Assembly (NCBI GenBank): GCA_027064425.1
Contig: JAMOPO010000003.1
Span: 100,607 to 164,606, forward strand
Length of the DNA stretch: 64,000 nt
Direction: 5' to 3'
DNA from: Methanobacteriota archaeon
Lineage (GTDB): Archaea > JAADCQ01 > Methanopyri > Methanopyrales > Methanopyraceae
How positions within the stretch are numbered: the stretch's first letter is position 1; every line of letters begins with the position of its first letter. Of this stretch, positions 50,569 through 58,028 are shown in pieces. A program made the translations under genes and the position numbers. The notes under the pieces are model-generated. The model searched no databases, was not told the DNA's origin, and saw only the letters and a list, made by a program, of their open reading frames with translations.

Positions 50569-51508
50569 GCTGGGCTACGAGCGGGCCGAGCGGTGCAAGG
50601 TTCAGGGCAAGCCCGCCTGCCGGGTCGGCCTCAAGGATGGCCGCCGGCTGATCCACGATGCCCACCTGTCCAGGCCGGAGCACTACTACTCCGTGTACCA
50701 GAGCTGCTGCAACTGGGAGTGCAAGTTCTGCCACTCTTGGCGGTTCACGCAGCGCCCGGTCGGGACGTGGTGGAGCCCCGAGGACTTCGTCGAGCGCGCG
50801 CTCGAGTACCGGGAGCAGGTAACCGTGTGGGAACCCCGCAGGCGGGCCACGTCGTTCCACGCCCTCGACCTCTGCCTCGGCTGCGGCAAGTGCGTGCTGG
50901 GAGAGCGGCCCGACTGGTGCCCCGGCAAGGTCGATCCGGACGACATCGTGCCCAGCCCGCAGGGGTGGGGACCGGCCCGCAACATCGTCGCGTTCACGGG
51001 CGGCGACCTCACCTGCCGGCCCGACTTCTACGTCGAGGCGATCAAGGCGCTCAAGCGGGAGACCGACGACCTGTGGGTGCTGCTTGAGAGCAACGGGTTC
51101 GGGCTGGTGGAGGAGCACGTGGAGGAGCTGGCCGCGGCCGGCCTCGACTCCGTGTGGCTGGACATCAAGGCGTGGGACGAGGAGACGCACCGGGAGCTGA
51201 CCGGGGCCACCAACGAGCACACCCTCGAGTGCGTGGAGCTGCTCCGGGAGCACGACGTGGTGGTCGAGGTGTGCACGCTCTACATCCCCGGTCACGTGGA
51301 GGCGGACCAGATCCTCCGCATCGCGCACCACGTCGCCCAGATCGATCCCAGCATTCCGTTCACGATCCTCGCCTACTTCCCCGAGTACAAGATGTCCGCC
51401 CGGCCGCCTAAACGGTCCGAGCTGGAGACGGCCGAGCGGCTCGCCCGGGAGGTGGCCGGGCTGAAGCAGGTCAGGATCGGGAACGAACACGTGGCCCTTC
51501 CCGGCTGA
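50561..51508 (+). CDS. Radical SAM protein with extra Cys-rich cluster insert
   Basis: The product of about 315 residues has the core motif CNWECKFC (CX3CX2C, after QSC) and a Cys-rich insert LCLGCGKCVLGERPDWCPGK that could hold an auxiliary Fe-S cluster, followed by FTGGDLTCRPDFY (SAM-binding) and VWLDIKAWDEETHRELTG, typical of pyruvate-formate-lyase-activase relatives (COG1180 style). Substrate unknown; a glycyl radical enzyme is not encoded here. ATG at 50561 overlaps the Trm10 end; a TTG at 50549 is the alternative. Confidence 0.82.
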   Translation: MVELGYERAERCKVQGKPACRVGLKDGRRLIHDAHLSRPEHYYSVYQSCCNWECKFCHSWRFTQRPVGTWWSPEDFVERALEYREQVTVWEPRRRATSFHALDLCLGCGKCVLGERPDWCPGKVDPDDIVPSPQGWGPARNIVAFTGGDLTCRPDFYVEAIKALKRETDDLWVLLESNGFGLVEEHVEELAAAGLDSVWLDIKAWDEETHRELTGATNEHTLECVELLREHDVVVEVCTLYIPGHVEADQILRIAHHVAQIDPSIPFTILAYFPEYKMSARPPKRSELETAERLAREVAGLKQVRIGNEHVALPG

Positions 51509-51963
51509 TGGGGGCCCGGAGGTTGGGCCGTAAAGTCAAGTGCTTCTGCGTGTGCAAGGGGAAGTACCCCGCGCCCGCGCTCGCCGTCGACGGGATCGTG
51601 CCCTACGAGGACGGGGTGGTGCTGATCAGACGAGGGAACGAGCCGTTCAAGGGCAAGCTGGCCCTACCCGGCGGGTTCGTGGAGTGCGGGGAGACCGTGG
51701 AGGAGGCCGTCGCGCGGGAGGTGAGGGAGGAGACCGGGCTGAGGGTGCGTCCCGCGGAGCTGGTGGGTGTGTACTCTGACCCCGAGCGCGACCCGCGGGG
51801 ACACGTCGTCTCCGTGTGCTTCCTGTGCGAGGTGGAAGGGGGCGAGCTGCGGGCCGGCTCCGACGCCGCGGACGTTGAGGTGGTAGATCCCGAGGACCTC
51901 TCGCCCGAGGACCTGGCCTTCGACCACTACCAGATGCTGCGCGACGCGGGGCTCGTGGATTGA
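51508..51963 (+). CDS. Nudix hydrolase (ADP-ribose pyrophosphatase-like)
   Basis: The 151-residue protein has the Nudix box GGFVECGETVEEAVAREV continuing to REETGL (about residues 52-74), the metal-binding loop for cleaving nucleoside diphosphate derivatives. LALPGG precedes it as usual. PAVDGIVPYEDGVVLIRRGNEPFKGK-type N-terminal strand matches ADP-ribose pyrophosphatases of archaea. Cysteines near the N-terminus (CFCVCKGKYP) are uncommon for the family. ATG start at 51508 overlaps the preceding stop. Confidence 0.9.
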   Translation: MGARRLGRKVKCFCVCKGKYPAPALAVDGIVPYEDGVVLIRRGNEPFKGKLALPGGFVECGETVEEAVAREVREETGLRVRPAELVGVYSDPERDPRGHVVSVCFLCEVEGGELRAGSDAADVEVVDPEDLSPEDLAFDHYQMLRDAGLVD

Positions 51964-52604
51964 GGCCGGAGCTGGAGGGCCTGGTGCTGCTGAGCCTGGG
52001 GGTGATCGTGCTCACCGTCTCGGTCTACGCCCTCGGGAACACTCAGGAGCCGCTCAGGTTCCCCGAAACGGATAACCCCTCCCTCTGCGACCGACTGTTC
52101 ACGATCATCTCGGGAGTCGTCGCGGGGACGGCGATGGCGGGGATGGGAGCCCTGAAGTTCCGGAGGAACGAGCGGGTGAAGGCCGCGCTGGGGCTGGTGA
52201 AGAAGGCGGAAAAGTACCTGGAGGAGGGCTCTGAGCGCATCCCGGCCAAGTATAACGCGCTGACCTACGTCCTGCGCGCTCTCAAGTGCGTGAAGAGCGC
52301 GGCCGCGTTGCTTGAGGAGGTGGAGCGCGAGCTCGAGGAGAGCGAGAAGGAAGGTGGGAAGGAGGAGAGGCGGGAGCGAGGGAAGCGGGAAGAGGAGGAT
52401 GAGCGGGAGGGGGAGGAGGGTGTACGAGCCGCTGAAGGAGAGGGCGGAGCCGGGCGATCGGGTGGTGGTGACGGGGATCGTGGTGAGCGAGGATCCGCTG
52501 ACGATCGACGACGGGGAGAGGCTCGTGAAGTGTCCTCCGACGGAGGCGGTGGAGCTGAGGGACGCGAGCGGGAGGAAGATCGAGGAGGGCCCGGAGCGGG
52601 GTGA
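51960..52604 (+). CDS. Membrane-anchored charged protein, 3' part overlaps next gene
   Basis: An N-terminal membrane segment (residues 6-26), a second (about 43-62), then a helical, charged domain (KFRRNERVKAALGLVKKAEK; VLRALKCVKSAAALLEEVER) and a Lys/Glu tail. From about residue 147 onward (52400) the frame runs through the next gene and becomes Gly/Arg/Asp low-complexity, which looks like non-coding translation. The true stop may have been lost through a frameshift, since another frame has TGA at 52400, overlapping the next ATG. TTG start at 51960 overlaps the Nudix stop. No family recognised. Confidence 0.5.
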   Translation: MRPELEGLVLLSLGVIVLTVSVYALGNTQEPLRFPETDNPSLCDRLFTIISGVVAGTAMAGMGALKFRRNERVKAALGLVKKAEKYLEEGSERIPAKYNALTYVLRALKCVKSAAALLEEVERELEESEKEGGKEERRERGKREEEDEREGEEGVRAAEGEGGAGRSGGGDGDRGERGSADDRRRGEAREVSSDGGGGAEGREREEDRGGPGAG

Positions 52605-52734
52605 GGTGGTCCGGGTCTTCGGTGTCGTGATCGACGCGCGCGAGGACCGGGTCACCGTGGAGCCGCACGCCGTGCAGCGGCTGGACGTCGAACCCGAGCT
52701 CTGGCGGGACGTGCGGAGGGCGACCCATTATTAA
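52399..52734 (+). CDS. Small OB-fold-like protein
   Basis: The 111-residue product has an OB-like beta pattern: PGDRVVVTGIVVSEDPLTID, RLVKCPPTEAVELRDASG, VVRVFGVVIDAREDRVTVE. It may bind nucleic acid, but I cannot assign a family with confidence. The ATG at 52399 follows GGGAAGAGGAGG, a good ribosome site; the frame extends upstream to 52312 without support. The gene is immediately upstream of PCNA, and the PCNA promoter overlaps its stop. Confidence 0.6.
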   Translation: MSGRGRRVYEPLKERAEPGDRVVVTGIVVSEDPLTIDDGERLVKCPPTEAVELRDASGRKIEEGPERGEVVRVFGVVIDAREDRVTVEPHAVQRLDVEPELWRDVRRATHY

Positions 52735-52736
52735 AC
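52724..52736 (+). promoter_or_regulatory. TATA-like promoter for pcn
   Basis: ACCCATTATTAAA overlaps the end of the OB-like gene. The expected start is near 52757, giving a short leader containing the ribosome site GGGGGTGA (52761-52768). Confidence 0.7.
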
Positions 52737-52773
52737 GCCCGGCTCGCCGGACTCCCCCCAGGGGGTGAGAGCC

Positions 52774-53544
52774 GTGACCCTGTTCCGAGCGTACCAGGAG
52801 GAGGCCCGGTACTTCAAGTACGCGTTCAACGCGGCGGGCAAGGTCGTCGAGGAGGCCCCCTTGATCATCTCGCCGGACAAGGGCATCCTGTCCCGGGCAA
52901 TGGACGCCTCACACATCGCCATGGCCGTGCTGGAGATGCCCTGGGAGATGTTCGACGAGTACGAGGCGCCGACCGAGGAGGAGGAGCTGATCTACGGGCT
53001 GGACATGGAGGAGGTGACCCGCATCGTCCGCCGGACCCGGGTCACCGACGAGTTCACCCTGGAGGCGGAGAGCGAGGACGAGGTGATCGTGAAGCTGGCC
53101 ACCGGCGGTTACGAGCGCGAGTTCAGGCTGCGGAGCATCGAGATCGAGGACATTCCAGACGAGCCGGAGCTGGACTACACCGTGGAGGTCACGGTCGTAC
53201 CCGACTTCGTGCAGGACGCCGTGCGAGACGCTGACCTGGTCAGCGACACGGTGAAGGTGGGCGTCGAGGACGGCACGTTCTACTTCAAGGCGGAGGGCGA
53301 GCGGGGCACGGTGCAGCCGAAGGTGCAGGAGGGAGCGGAGGCCCTGCTGGGGTTCGACGCCGAGGAGGACGTCGAGACGGCCTACCCGCTGGACTACCTC
53401 AAGGACATGATCCAGGCCGCGCAGGGCGCCGAGAGCGTGATCATCCGACTCGGCGAGGACATGCCGCTGGAGCTCGAGTTCCGGATCGGTCCCGCCGGCG
53501 AGGGCCGGCTGAAGTTCTACCTGGCCCCGAGGGTCGAGGAGTAG
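52774..53544 (+). CDS. pcn: DNA polymerase sliding clamp (PCNA)
   Basis: The protein of 256 residues has the PCNA two-domain repeat: LDYTVEVTVVPDFVQDAVRD, TFYFKAEGERGTVQPKV, YPLDYLKDMIQAA and the C-terminal RLKFYLAPRVEE. An acidic interdomain linker (DIPDEPELD) is present. It forms the trimeric ring that tethers polymerase, FEN1 and ligase. GTG at 52765 is also in frame but lies within the ribosome site GGGGGTGA, so GTG at 52774 is the better start. Confidence 0.95.
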   Translation: MTLFRAYQEEARYFKYAFNAAGKVVEEAPLIISPDKGILSRAMDASHIAMAVLEMPWEMFDEYEAPTEEEELIYGLDMEEVTRIVRRTRVTDEFTLEAESEDEVIVKLATGGYEREFRLRSIEIEDIPDEPELDYTVEVTVVPDFVQDAVRDADLVSDTVKVGVEDGTFYFKAEGERGTVQPKVQEGAEALLGFDAEEDVETAYPLDYLKDMIQAAQGAESVIIRLGEDMPLELEFRIGPAGEGRLKFYLAPRVEE

Positions 53545-53546
53545 GC

Positions 53547-53996
53547 CTACCCCGCCCCGTACAGGTACCTGTCCAGCAGCGCCTTCGGGTACCCCACGTA
53601 CGGAATCCGGAACACCACCTTACCGCTGATGTACTTCGGCGGCACCGGTGACCACGGGTCCGGCAGCGGGTTGTTGTCCCCCTTCGTGACCACGCCCTTG
53701 GGCGTCTTCGCGATCACCCGGTGCACGACCGGCACGGAGCGACCCGGCAGCCGGTACACGATCACGTCACCCGGCTTGATCTCCCTGTACGGGACGCCCA
53801 CGACCAGCAGCACATCGCCCACGTTATAGTACGGATACATACTCTCGGAGATCACCGTTACCACTGGGTCCGGCGTGCCCAAGATGAACCCCAACCCGTA
53901 CCTGAGCCCGTAACCCAGTGCCACTCCGATGACCACGTAGACGACCACGGCCTTCCAACCGCGCAGCGACCTAAGCCGCCGGATCGCGCGCCGCAA
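53547..53996 (-). CDS. Signal peptidase I (archaeal S26B type)
   Basis: The product of about 149 residues has one N-terminal membrane segment (VVVYVVIGVALGYGLRYGLG) followed by the catalytic Ser motif ISESMYPYYNVGDVLLV, YRLPGRSVPVVHRVIAK with the His that replaces lysine in ER-type enzymes, and TKGDNNPLPD with the third conserved Asp region. It removes signal peptides outside the membrane. The frame extends to 54137, but the upstream part is not conserved; TTG at 53996 gives a natural N-terminus. An A/T-rich box lies 40 bases upstream. Confidence 0.9.
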   Translation of the reverse strand: MRRAIRRLRSLRGWKAVVVYVVIGVALGYGLRYGLGFILGTPDPVVTVISESMYPYYNVGDVLLVVGVPYREIKPGDVIVYRLPGRSVPVVHRVIAKTPKGVVTKGDNNPLPDPWSPVPPKYISGKVVFRIPYVGYPKALLDRYLYGAG

Positions 53997-54030
53997 TCCA
54001 CGCTCCCCCGGTGGGCGCCGACACCGGGCT

Positions 54031-54040
54031 GAGAAATAGG
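54031..54040 (-). promoter_or_regulatory. A/T-rich promoter box for signal peptidase
   Basis: On the minus strand CCTATTTCTC, about 40 bases before the TTG at 53996; the only A/T-rich spot in the right position. Confidence 0.45.
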
Positions 54041-54059
54041 TACCGGGGGCGGGGTGAGA

Positions 54060-54090
54060 CCACCGGTAACCGGTCACGTTACCCCGGTGG
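54060..54090. repeat. Inverted repeat with strong hairpin potential
   Basis: CCACCGGTAAC and GTTACCCCGGTGG can pair (7 base pairs, a 2-base bulge, then 4 more) around the loop CGGTCAC. The inner part is GGTAAC-N7-GTTACC, the reverse order of the CGTTACG-N5-CGTAACG family. Confidence 0.6.
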
Positions 54091-54270
54091 GGCGGCGGAT
54101 CTCGTCGCCACCCCGCCGAGGAGCGGCAGGACCTCACCCCCTAGCCCGCGCTCGGACTCGACTATAACCGCCCACTTCTCAGACGACCGCGTGGTACGGC
54201 CGCGCCCTAATTCTCTTGGACGCCGGAGCTTTGTCGGCCGCTCCTGACAACTCGCTACGCTGCCCAGGGG

Positions 54271-54280
54271 TAGACTTAAC
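54271..54280 (+). promoter_or_regulatory. TATA-like box for cobQ
   Basis: TAGACTTAAC, 33-42 bases upstream of the TTG start of cobQ; modest match to the archaeal TATA consensus. Confidence 0.45.
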
Positions 54281-54312
54281 CGGGACGGCACGTCACCGGT
54301 CCGGGGCTAAGC

Positions 54313-55797
54313 TTGCCCGCGCTGATGCTCGTGGGCACCTGCTCAAACTCCGGGAAATCATTCCTCGCCGCCGCGCTGTGCGCCTACCTCCGACGGCGAG
54401 GAGTGGACGTCGCCCCGTTCAAGTCCCAAAACATGTCCTTGAACTCCTGCGTCGCGCGAGAGGGGGGAGAGATCGCCGTCGCCCAGGCTTTCCAGGCCCG
54501 GCTGGCCGGCCACGAGCCCTCGATTCACCATAACCCGGTGCTCCTTAAACCCAAGGGAGAGCGCCGATCCGAGGTCATCGTCCACGGTCGGCCCATCGGC
54601 ACCATGACCTACGACGAGTACCGGCAGATCGCCCTGGACGAGCCCTGGGAGGCGGTGAAGGAGTCGGCGGAGCTGCTCGCCGAGGAGCACGAGGTGATCG
54701 TGGCGGAGGGGGCCGGCTCCCCGGCCGAGATCAACGTCCTCGACACCGACATCGCGAACCTACGCGTGGCGGAGCTGCTGGACGCCGACGTGGTGCTCGT
54801 CGCTGATATCAGCCGGGGAGGGGCGTTCGCCGCCGTCTACGGAACGGTGAAGCTCCTCCCAGAGCGCTGGCGGAGGTTGATCAAGGGGTTCCTGTTCAAC
54901 AAGTTCCGAGGCGACGAGTCCATCCTAGAGCCGGGAATCCGCGAGCTCGAAAGGAGGCTTGGAATCGAGCACCTGGGCACGATCGGGGTCGTCGAGGACT
55001 TCTGGATGCCCTGGGAGGACTCCGAGGCGCTGGACGCCCACTCGCCCGGCCGTGGGACGGTGCGCGTGGCCGTCGTCCGGCTCCCTCGAATCTCCAACTT
55101 CACCGACTTCGAGCCCCTGGCCATGGAACCCGACGTCCGGGTGGAGTTCGTGGACCCCCGGGACTCCATCCCGGAGGACGCCGACGCCGTCATCCTCCCG
55201 GGGACCCGGACCACGATCCCCGACCTTGAGGAGCTCCGCCGTCGCGGGATGGATGAGGAAATCGTTCGGGCCGCGGAGGAGGGCACCGTCGTGTTCGGGG
55301 TGTGCGGTGGCTTCCAAATGCTGGGCCGGAAGCTGATTGACGAGGGGGGCGGTGAGCTGGAGGAGGGGGAGTCCGTGCCCGGGCTCGGCCTGCTGGACGC
55401 GGTTACCGTCTTCCCGGCCGACGCGGGCAAGGTCACCGTGCTCACCCGCGGGCGCGTGGTGCACCCTGAGCTCCGCGGCATCGAGGTTGAGGGCTTCGAG
55501 ATCCACGAGGGGCGAACTCGGGCCCGGGATCCGGCCTTCCTGCGCGTCCTCAAGGGGTACGGGAACGACGGGTCGGGCCGCGACGGCGCGTACAGGACGG
55601 ACCTGCCGGTCCTCGGGACTTACCTCCACGGCATCTTCTTCAACCGGAGGTTCCGGCACGCGTTCCTCCGGTGGGTGTCGGGCGGCGAGTGGAAGCCTCC
55701 CGAGCACGACGTCGTTCGGCGCGCGTTCGAGCGGAACCTAGAGCGGGCGGAGGACATTCTCGAGTCGACGTCTCTGCCCGACCTGCTAGGGGTGTAG
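54313..55797 (+). CDS. cobQ: Cobyric acid synthase (CobQ/CbiP)
   Basis: The 494-residue protein has an N-terminal ATP-binding domain with LMLVGTCSNSGKSFLAAAL (P-loop at about residues 8-17) and FKSQNMSLNS, plus EGAGSPAEIN. The C-terminal class I glutamine amidotransferase domain has the nucleophile Cys331 in VFGVCGGFQMLG and the His/Glu region near GTYLHGIFFN. It amidates four carboxylates of adenosyl-cobyrinic acid a,c-diamide. Methanopyrus needs corrinoids for the MtrA methyltransferase. TTG start at 54313. The next gene starts three bases after the stop. Confidence 0.95.
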   Translation: MPALMLVGTCSNSGKSFLAAALCAYLRRRGVDVAPFKSQNMSLNSCVAREGGEIAVAQAFQARLAGHEPSIHHNPVLLKPKGERRSEVIVHGRPIGTMTYDEYRQIALDEPWEAVKESAELLAEEHEVIVAEGAGSPAEINVLDTDIANLRVAELLDADVVLVADISRGGAFAAVYGTVKLLPERWRRLIKGFLFNKFRGDESILEPGIRELERRLGIEHLGTIGVVEDFWMPWEDSEALDAHSPGRGTVRVAVVRLPRISNFTDFEPLAMEPDVRVEFVDPRDSIPEDADAVILPGTRTTIPDLEELRRRGMDEEIVRAAEEGTVVFGVCGGFQMLGRKLIDEGGGELEEGESVPGLGLLDAVTVFPADAGKVTVLTRGRVVHPELRGIEVEGFEIHEGRTRARDPAFLRVLKGYGNDGSGRDGAYRTDLPVLGTYLHGIFFNRRFRHAFLRWVSGGEWKPPEHDVVRRAFERNLERAEDILESTSLPDLLGV

Positions 55798-55800
55798 CCT

Positions 55801-56382
55801 TTGGACCTGGACCGGCTAAAGGCGACCTCCTTCGAGCGCGTGACCCGGCCGATCGAGCCCAAGGACGCCGGCCTGATCGTGGAGCGACTGGGGCTTCTCC
55901 CGGGCCACCGGGTCTTCGAGTCCGGGGTGGGCTCCGGGTTCCTCACGGCCTCAATGGCCCGGATCGTGTACCCGGAGGGTGAGGTGGTGGGAGTTGAGAT
56001 CGATGGAGACAAGCTCGAGAAGGCGCGCCGGAACCTCCAGCAGCTGGACCGCATTTACGAGGAGAGCGTCACGTTAGAACGGAGCGACGCCCGGGAGTTC
56101 CTGAGGGACGTAAGGGACGAGTTCGACGCCATGGTCCTGGACCTGCCCCGGCCGGAGGAGGTCCTTGAGGTGGGCCTGGACGCGCTCAAGTCCGGCGGCA
56201 AGGTCGCCGTCTTCTGCCCGTTCTACGAGCAGGTCAAGGCCGTGTGGGAGGTGCTGGAGGACCACTGCGCGTGGCTGGAGGCCGTCGAGGTCATCGAGCG
56301 GGAGGTGCGGGTGGAACCCCAAGGGGTTCGCCCGGGCCGGTCGTCGAGCCACACCGGCTTCCTGGTCTTCGGCCGCGTTTAG
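55801..56382 (+). CDS. TrmI-like tRNA (adenine-N1)-methyltransferase family protein
   Basis: The 193-residue Rossmann methyltransferase has RPIEPKDAGLIVERLGLLPG, SAM loop FESGVGSGFLTASMARI, VLDLPRPEEVL (family motif IV) and the end RSSSHTGFLVFGRV. These match the TrmI/Gcd14 group, which makes m1A57/58 in the T loop of tRNA. It lacks the small N-terminal domain of longer TrmI proteins. The position after cobQ might suggest CbiT, a related precorrin methyltransferase, but the PxPW-like motif and C-terminal HTGFLVF favour TrmI. TTG start at 55801. Confidence 0.78.
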   Translation: MDLDRLKATSFERVTRPIEPKDAGLIVERLGLLPGHRVFESGVGSGFLTASMARIVYPEGEVVGVEIDGDKLEKARRNLQQLDRIYEESVTLERSDAREFLRDVRDEFDAMVLDLPRPEEVLEVGLDALKSGGKVAVFCPFYEQVKAVWEVLEDHCAWLEAVEVIEREVRVEPQGVRPGRSSSHTGFLVFGRV

Positions 56383-57176
56383 GCCAGGCCCAGGAACTCC
56401 AGCACCTCCCGCTCACCCATCGGACTGGGGACGGTCCCCCTGGCCTCGAGCATCCTTTCGGCCAGCTCCCGGAACCTGTCCGCCGCCTCGGACTCCGGGA
56501 ACGCCCGTAGGACGGTCCTCCGTCGGGTCTCCGCCTCCCTAACCTCGCGCAGGAAAGGCAGGTCGTAGAGCAGCTCCGCTCCGACCCGCTCGCAGAACTC
56601 CTCGACCTTGGTCGGGTCCGCCTCCTCCGTCCTGCGGTTGTGGATGATTCCCCCCAGCGCCGCCCCTCCCCGGCGAGCGTACTCCGCGATCCCGCGGCAG
56701 ATGTTGTTCGCGGCGTACAGGGACATCGGCTCGCTGGAGGTCACCACGAACACGGCGTCCGCGAACCCGCGCCGGATCGGCAGCGCGAACCCGCCGCACA
56801 CGACGTCTCCGAGCACGTCGAAGATCACCACGTCTACCTCCTCGAAGACCCCCCACCGGTCGAGCAGCTCCAGCGCTTTCAGCACACCTCGCCCCGCGCA
56901 CCCGACCCCGGGCTTAGGCCCACCGGACTCGACGCAGCGCACCCCGAAGTCGCCCTCGAAGATCACGTCGTCCGGGGACAGGCGGTCACCCTTGCGCCGG
57001 TACTCCCGCATCACCGTCGGGATCAGCCGGCCCGTGAGGGGGAGCGTCGAGTCCGCCTTGGGATCGCACCCGACGAGCATCACCTCCATGCCCTCCTCCG
57101 CCAACGCCGCCGCCACGTTCGCGGCGATGGTGGACTTCCCGATCCCTCCCTTCCCGTAAACGGCCAGCTTTTTCAA
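56379..57176 (-). CDS. cfbC: NifH-like CfbC, reductase component of F430 biosynthesis
   Basis: The 265-residue protein is a NifH homologue: P-loop YGKGGIGKST at residues 7-16, GCDPKADST, and the two cluster-binding cysteines in GVGCAGRG and DVVCGGFALP. Group IV NifH proteins of methanogens act with CfbD as Ni-sirohydrochlorin a,c-diamide reductive cyclase, making the ring of coenzyme F430. Methanopyrus has no nitrogenase genes in this window, so CfbC is the natural reading. The frame extends to 57260, but TTG at 57176 gives the family start. cfbD is not adjacent. Confidence 0.85.
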   Translation of the reverse strand: MKKLAVYGKGGIGKSTIAANVAAALAEEGMEVMLVGCDPKADSTLPLTGRLIPTVMREYRRKGDRLSPDDVIFEGDFGVRCVESGGPKPGVGCAGRGVLKALELLDRWGVFEEVDVVIFDVLGDVVCGGFALPIRRGFADAVFVVTSSEPMSLYAANNICRGIAEYARRGGAALGGIIHNRRTEEADPTKVEEFCERVGAELLYDLPFLREVREAETRRRTVLRAFPESEAADRFRELAERMLEARGTVPSPMGEREVLEFLGLA

Positions 57177-57198
57177 CGGAGGACGACCCCTTCCCGGG

Positions 57199-58014
57199 GT
57201 GTCGGGCTTGCGCAGGACGACGGTCGCGGTGCTGCTCGTGGCGGTGATCGTGCCGGCCACCGGGTACTCGTACCACCAGGTTAACTACGGTCGAGGCTAC
57301 GTGGAGCGGCCCGTCGTGACCTTCGGGGAGACGACCTGGCGCCACGCGGTCGGGCAGGCCATCCGGCTGTTCAACGCCGCGGGCGTGGACGTGTCCGGCG
57401 CTCACCGCGTGGTGGTGACCGCCGAGGAGACCAACCGGGTCGCCGCCAGGGTCACGGGCCGGCACTACACGCGGGACGAGATCTACAGCTGCGCCGCGGT
57501 GACGCCCTACGACCGCCCGCCGAGGGAGTACAAGGAGGTTGAGGGGTACCGGATCTACGTCGGCCCCGAGATCACGGTGTGCCGGCCCGAAACCTACGCT
57601 GAGGCGCTGGCGTCGGTCGGCGCCCCACCGTGCTCGGTCACCGTGAGGAGCCCCGTTCGGGCCACGGGAGAGGCCGCGCTGGCCGGCGTCTACAAGGCGC
57701 TCAGGGAGGCCGGGGTGCGGGTCTCCGACAAGGACGCCCAGTTCTCGCAGGCCGTGCTGGAGGCCGTGAAGTCCGCGGGCCGTGACCCCAGGAAGAGGGC
57801 GGCCGCCGCGATCGTGGTGGCCGTGTGCGTGTTCGAGGGGGAGGATAATCCTAAGGGGGCGGAGCAGGTGCAGCGTCGCGTAGAGGAGGCGTACGGCGTC
57901 CGGCTGCCCCCCGACACCGCGGTCAACGCGGCCCGCGCCGCCCGCCTGGCGAAGGAGGGAGCCGACTACTCCCGCTGGTGGCTCCTCAAGAGGCTCCTCG
58001 AGTACTGGCTCTAG
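57199..58014 (+). CDS. Secreted DUF1002-like protein
   Basis: A signal peptide (LRRTTVAVLLVAVIVPATGYS) precedes a soluble protein. RVVVTAEETNRVAARVTGRHY, YRIYVGPEITVCRPETYAEAL and SVTVRSPVRATGEAALAGVYKAL match the pattern of DUF1002 proteins, known mostly from Firmicutes (YpuA type) and of unknown function. An archaeal member is uncommon in my experience. GTG at 57199 or TTG at 57208; the second has GGGGTG at good spacing. The divergent cfbC start is only about 22-31 bases away. Confidence 0.72.
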   Translation: MSGLRRTTVAVLLVAVIVPATGYSYHQVNYGRGYVERPVVTFGETTWRHAVGQAIRLFNAAGVDVSGAHRVVVTAEETNRVAARVTGRHYTRDEIYSCAAVTPYDRPPREYKEVEGYRIYVGPEITVCRPETYAEALASVGAPPCSVTVRSPVRATGEAALAGVYKALREAGVRVSDKDAQFSQAVLEAVKSAGRDPRKRAAAAIVVAVCVFEGEDNPKGAEQVQRRVEEAYGVRLPPDTAVNAARAARLAKEGADYSRWWLLKRLLEYWL

Positions 58015-58028
58015 GGGGCGTCGCCCGC

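Larger units (their letters stand above)
53997..54312. other. Intergenic control region between signal peptidase and cobQ
   Basis: This 316-base gap separates divergent genes. It holds an A/T-rich box for signal peptidase (54031-54040, minus strand), a strong hairpin at 54060-54090, a second A/T spot GACTATAACC near 54159-54168, and a TAGACTTAAC box at 54271-54280 in front of cobQ. No convincing reading frame was seen. A structured RNA is possible because of the GC-rich inverted segments, but I found no RNase P or other known RNA signature. Confidence 0.5.

Noticed and set aside
54046-54310. RNase P RNA or other known structured RNA
   Set aside because: GC-rich inverted segments are present, but no conserved RNase P core (GAGGAAAGTCC or ACAGAA-type) could be found on either strand.
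55801-56382. CbiT (precorrin-8 decarboxylase/methyltransferase) because of the cobQ neighbour
   Set aside because: Motifs EPKDAGLIV, LDLPRPEEVL and HTGFLVFGR match TrmI-type tRNA methyltransferases better.
56379-57176. Nitrogenase reductase NifH
   Set aside because: No nifD or nifK nearby; methanogen group IV NifH proteins serve F430 synthesis as CfbC.
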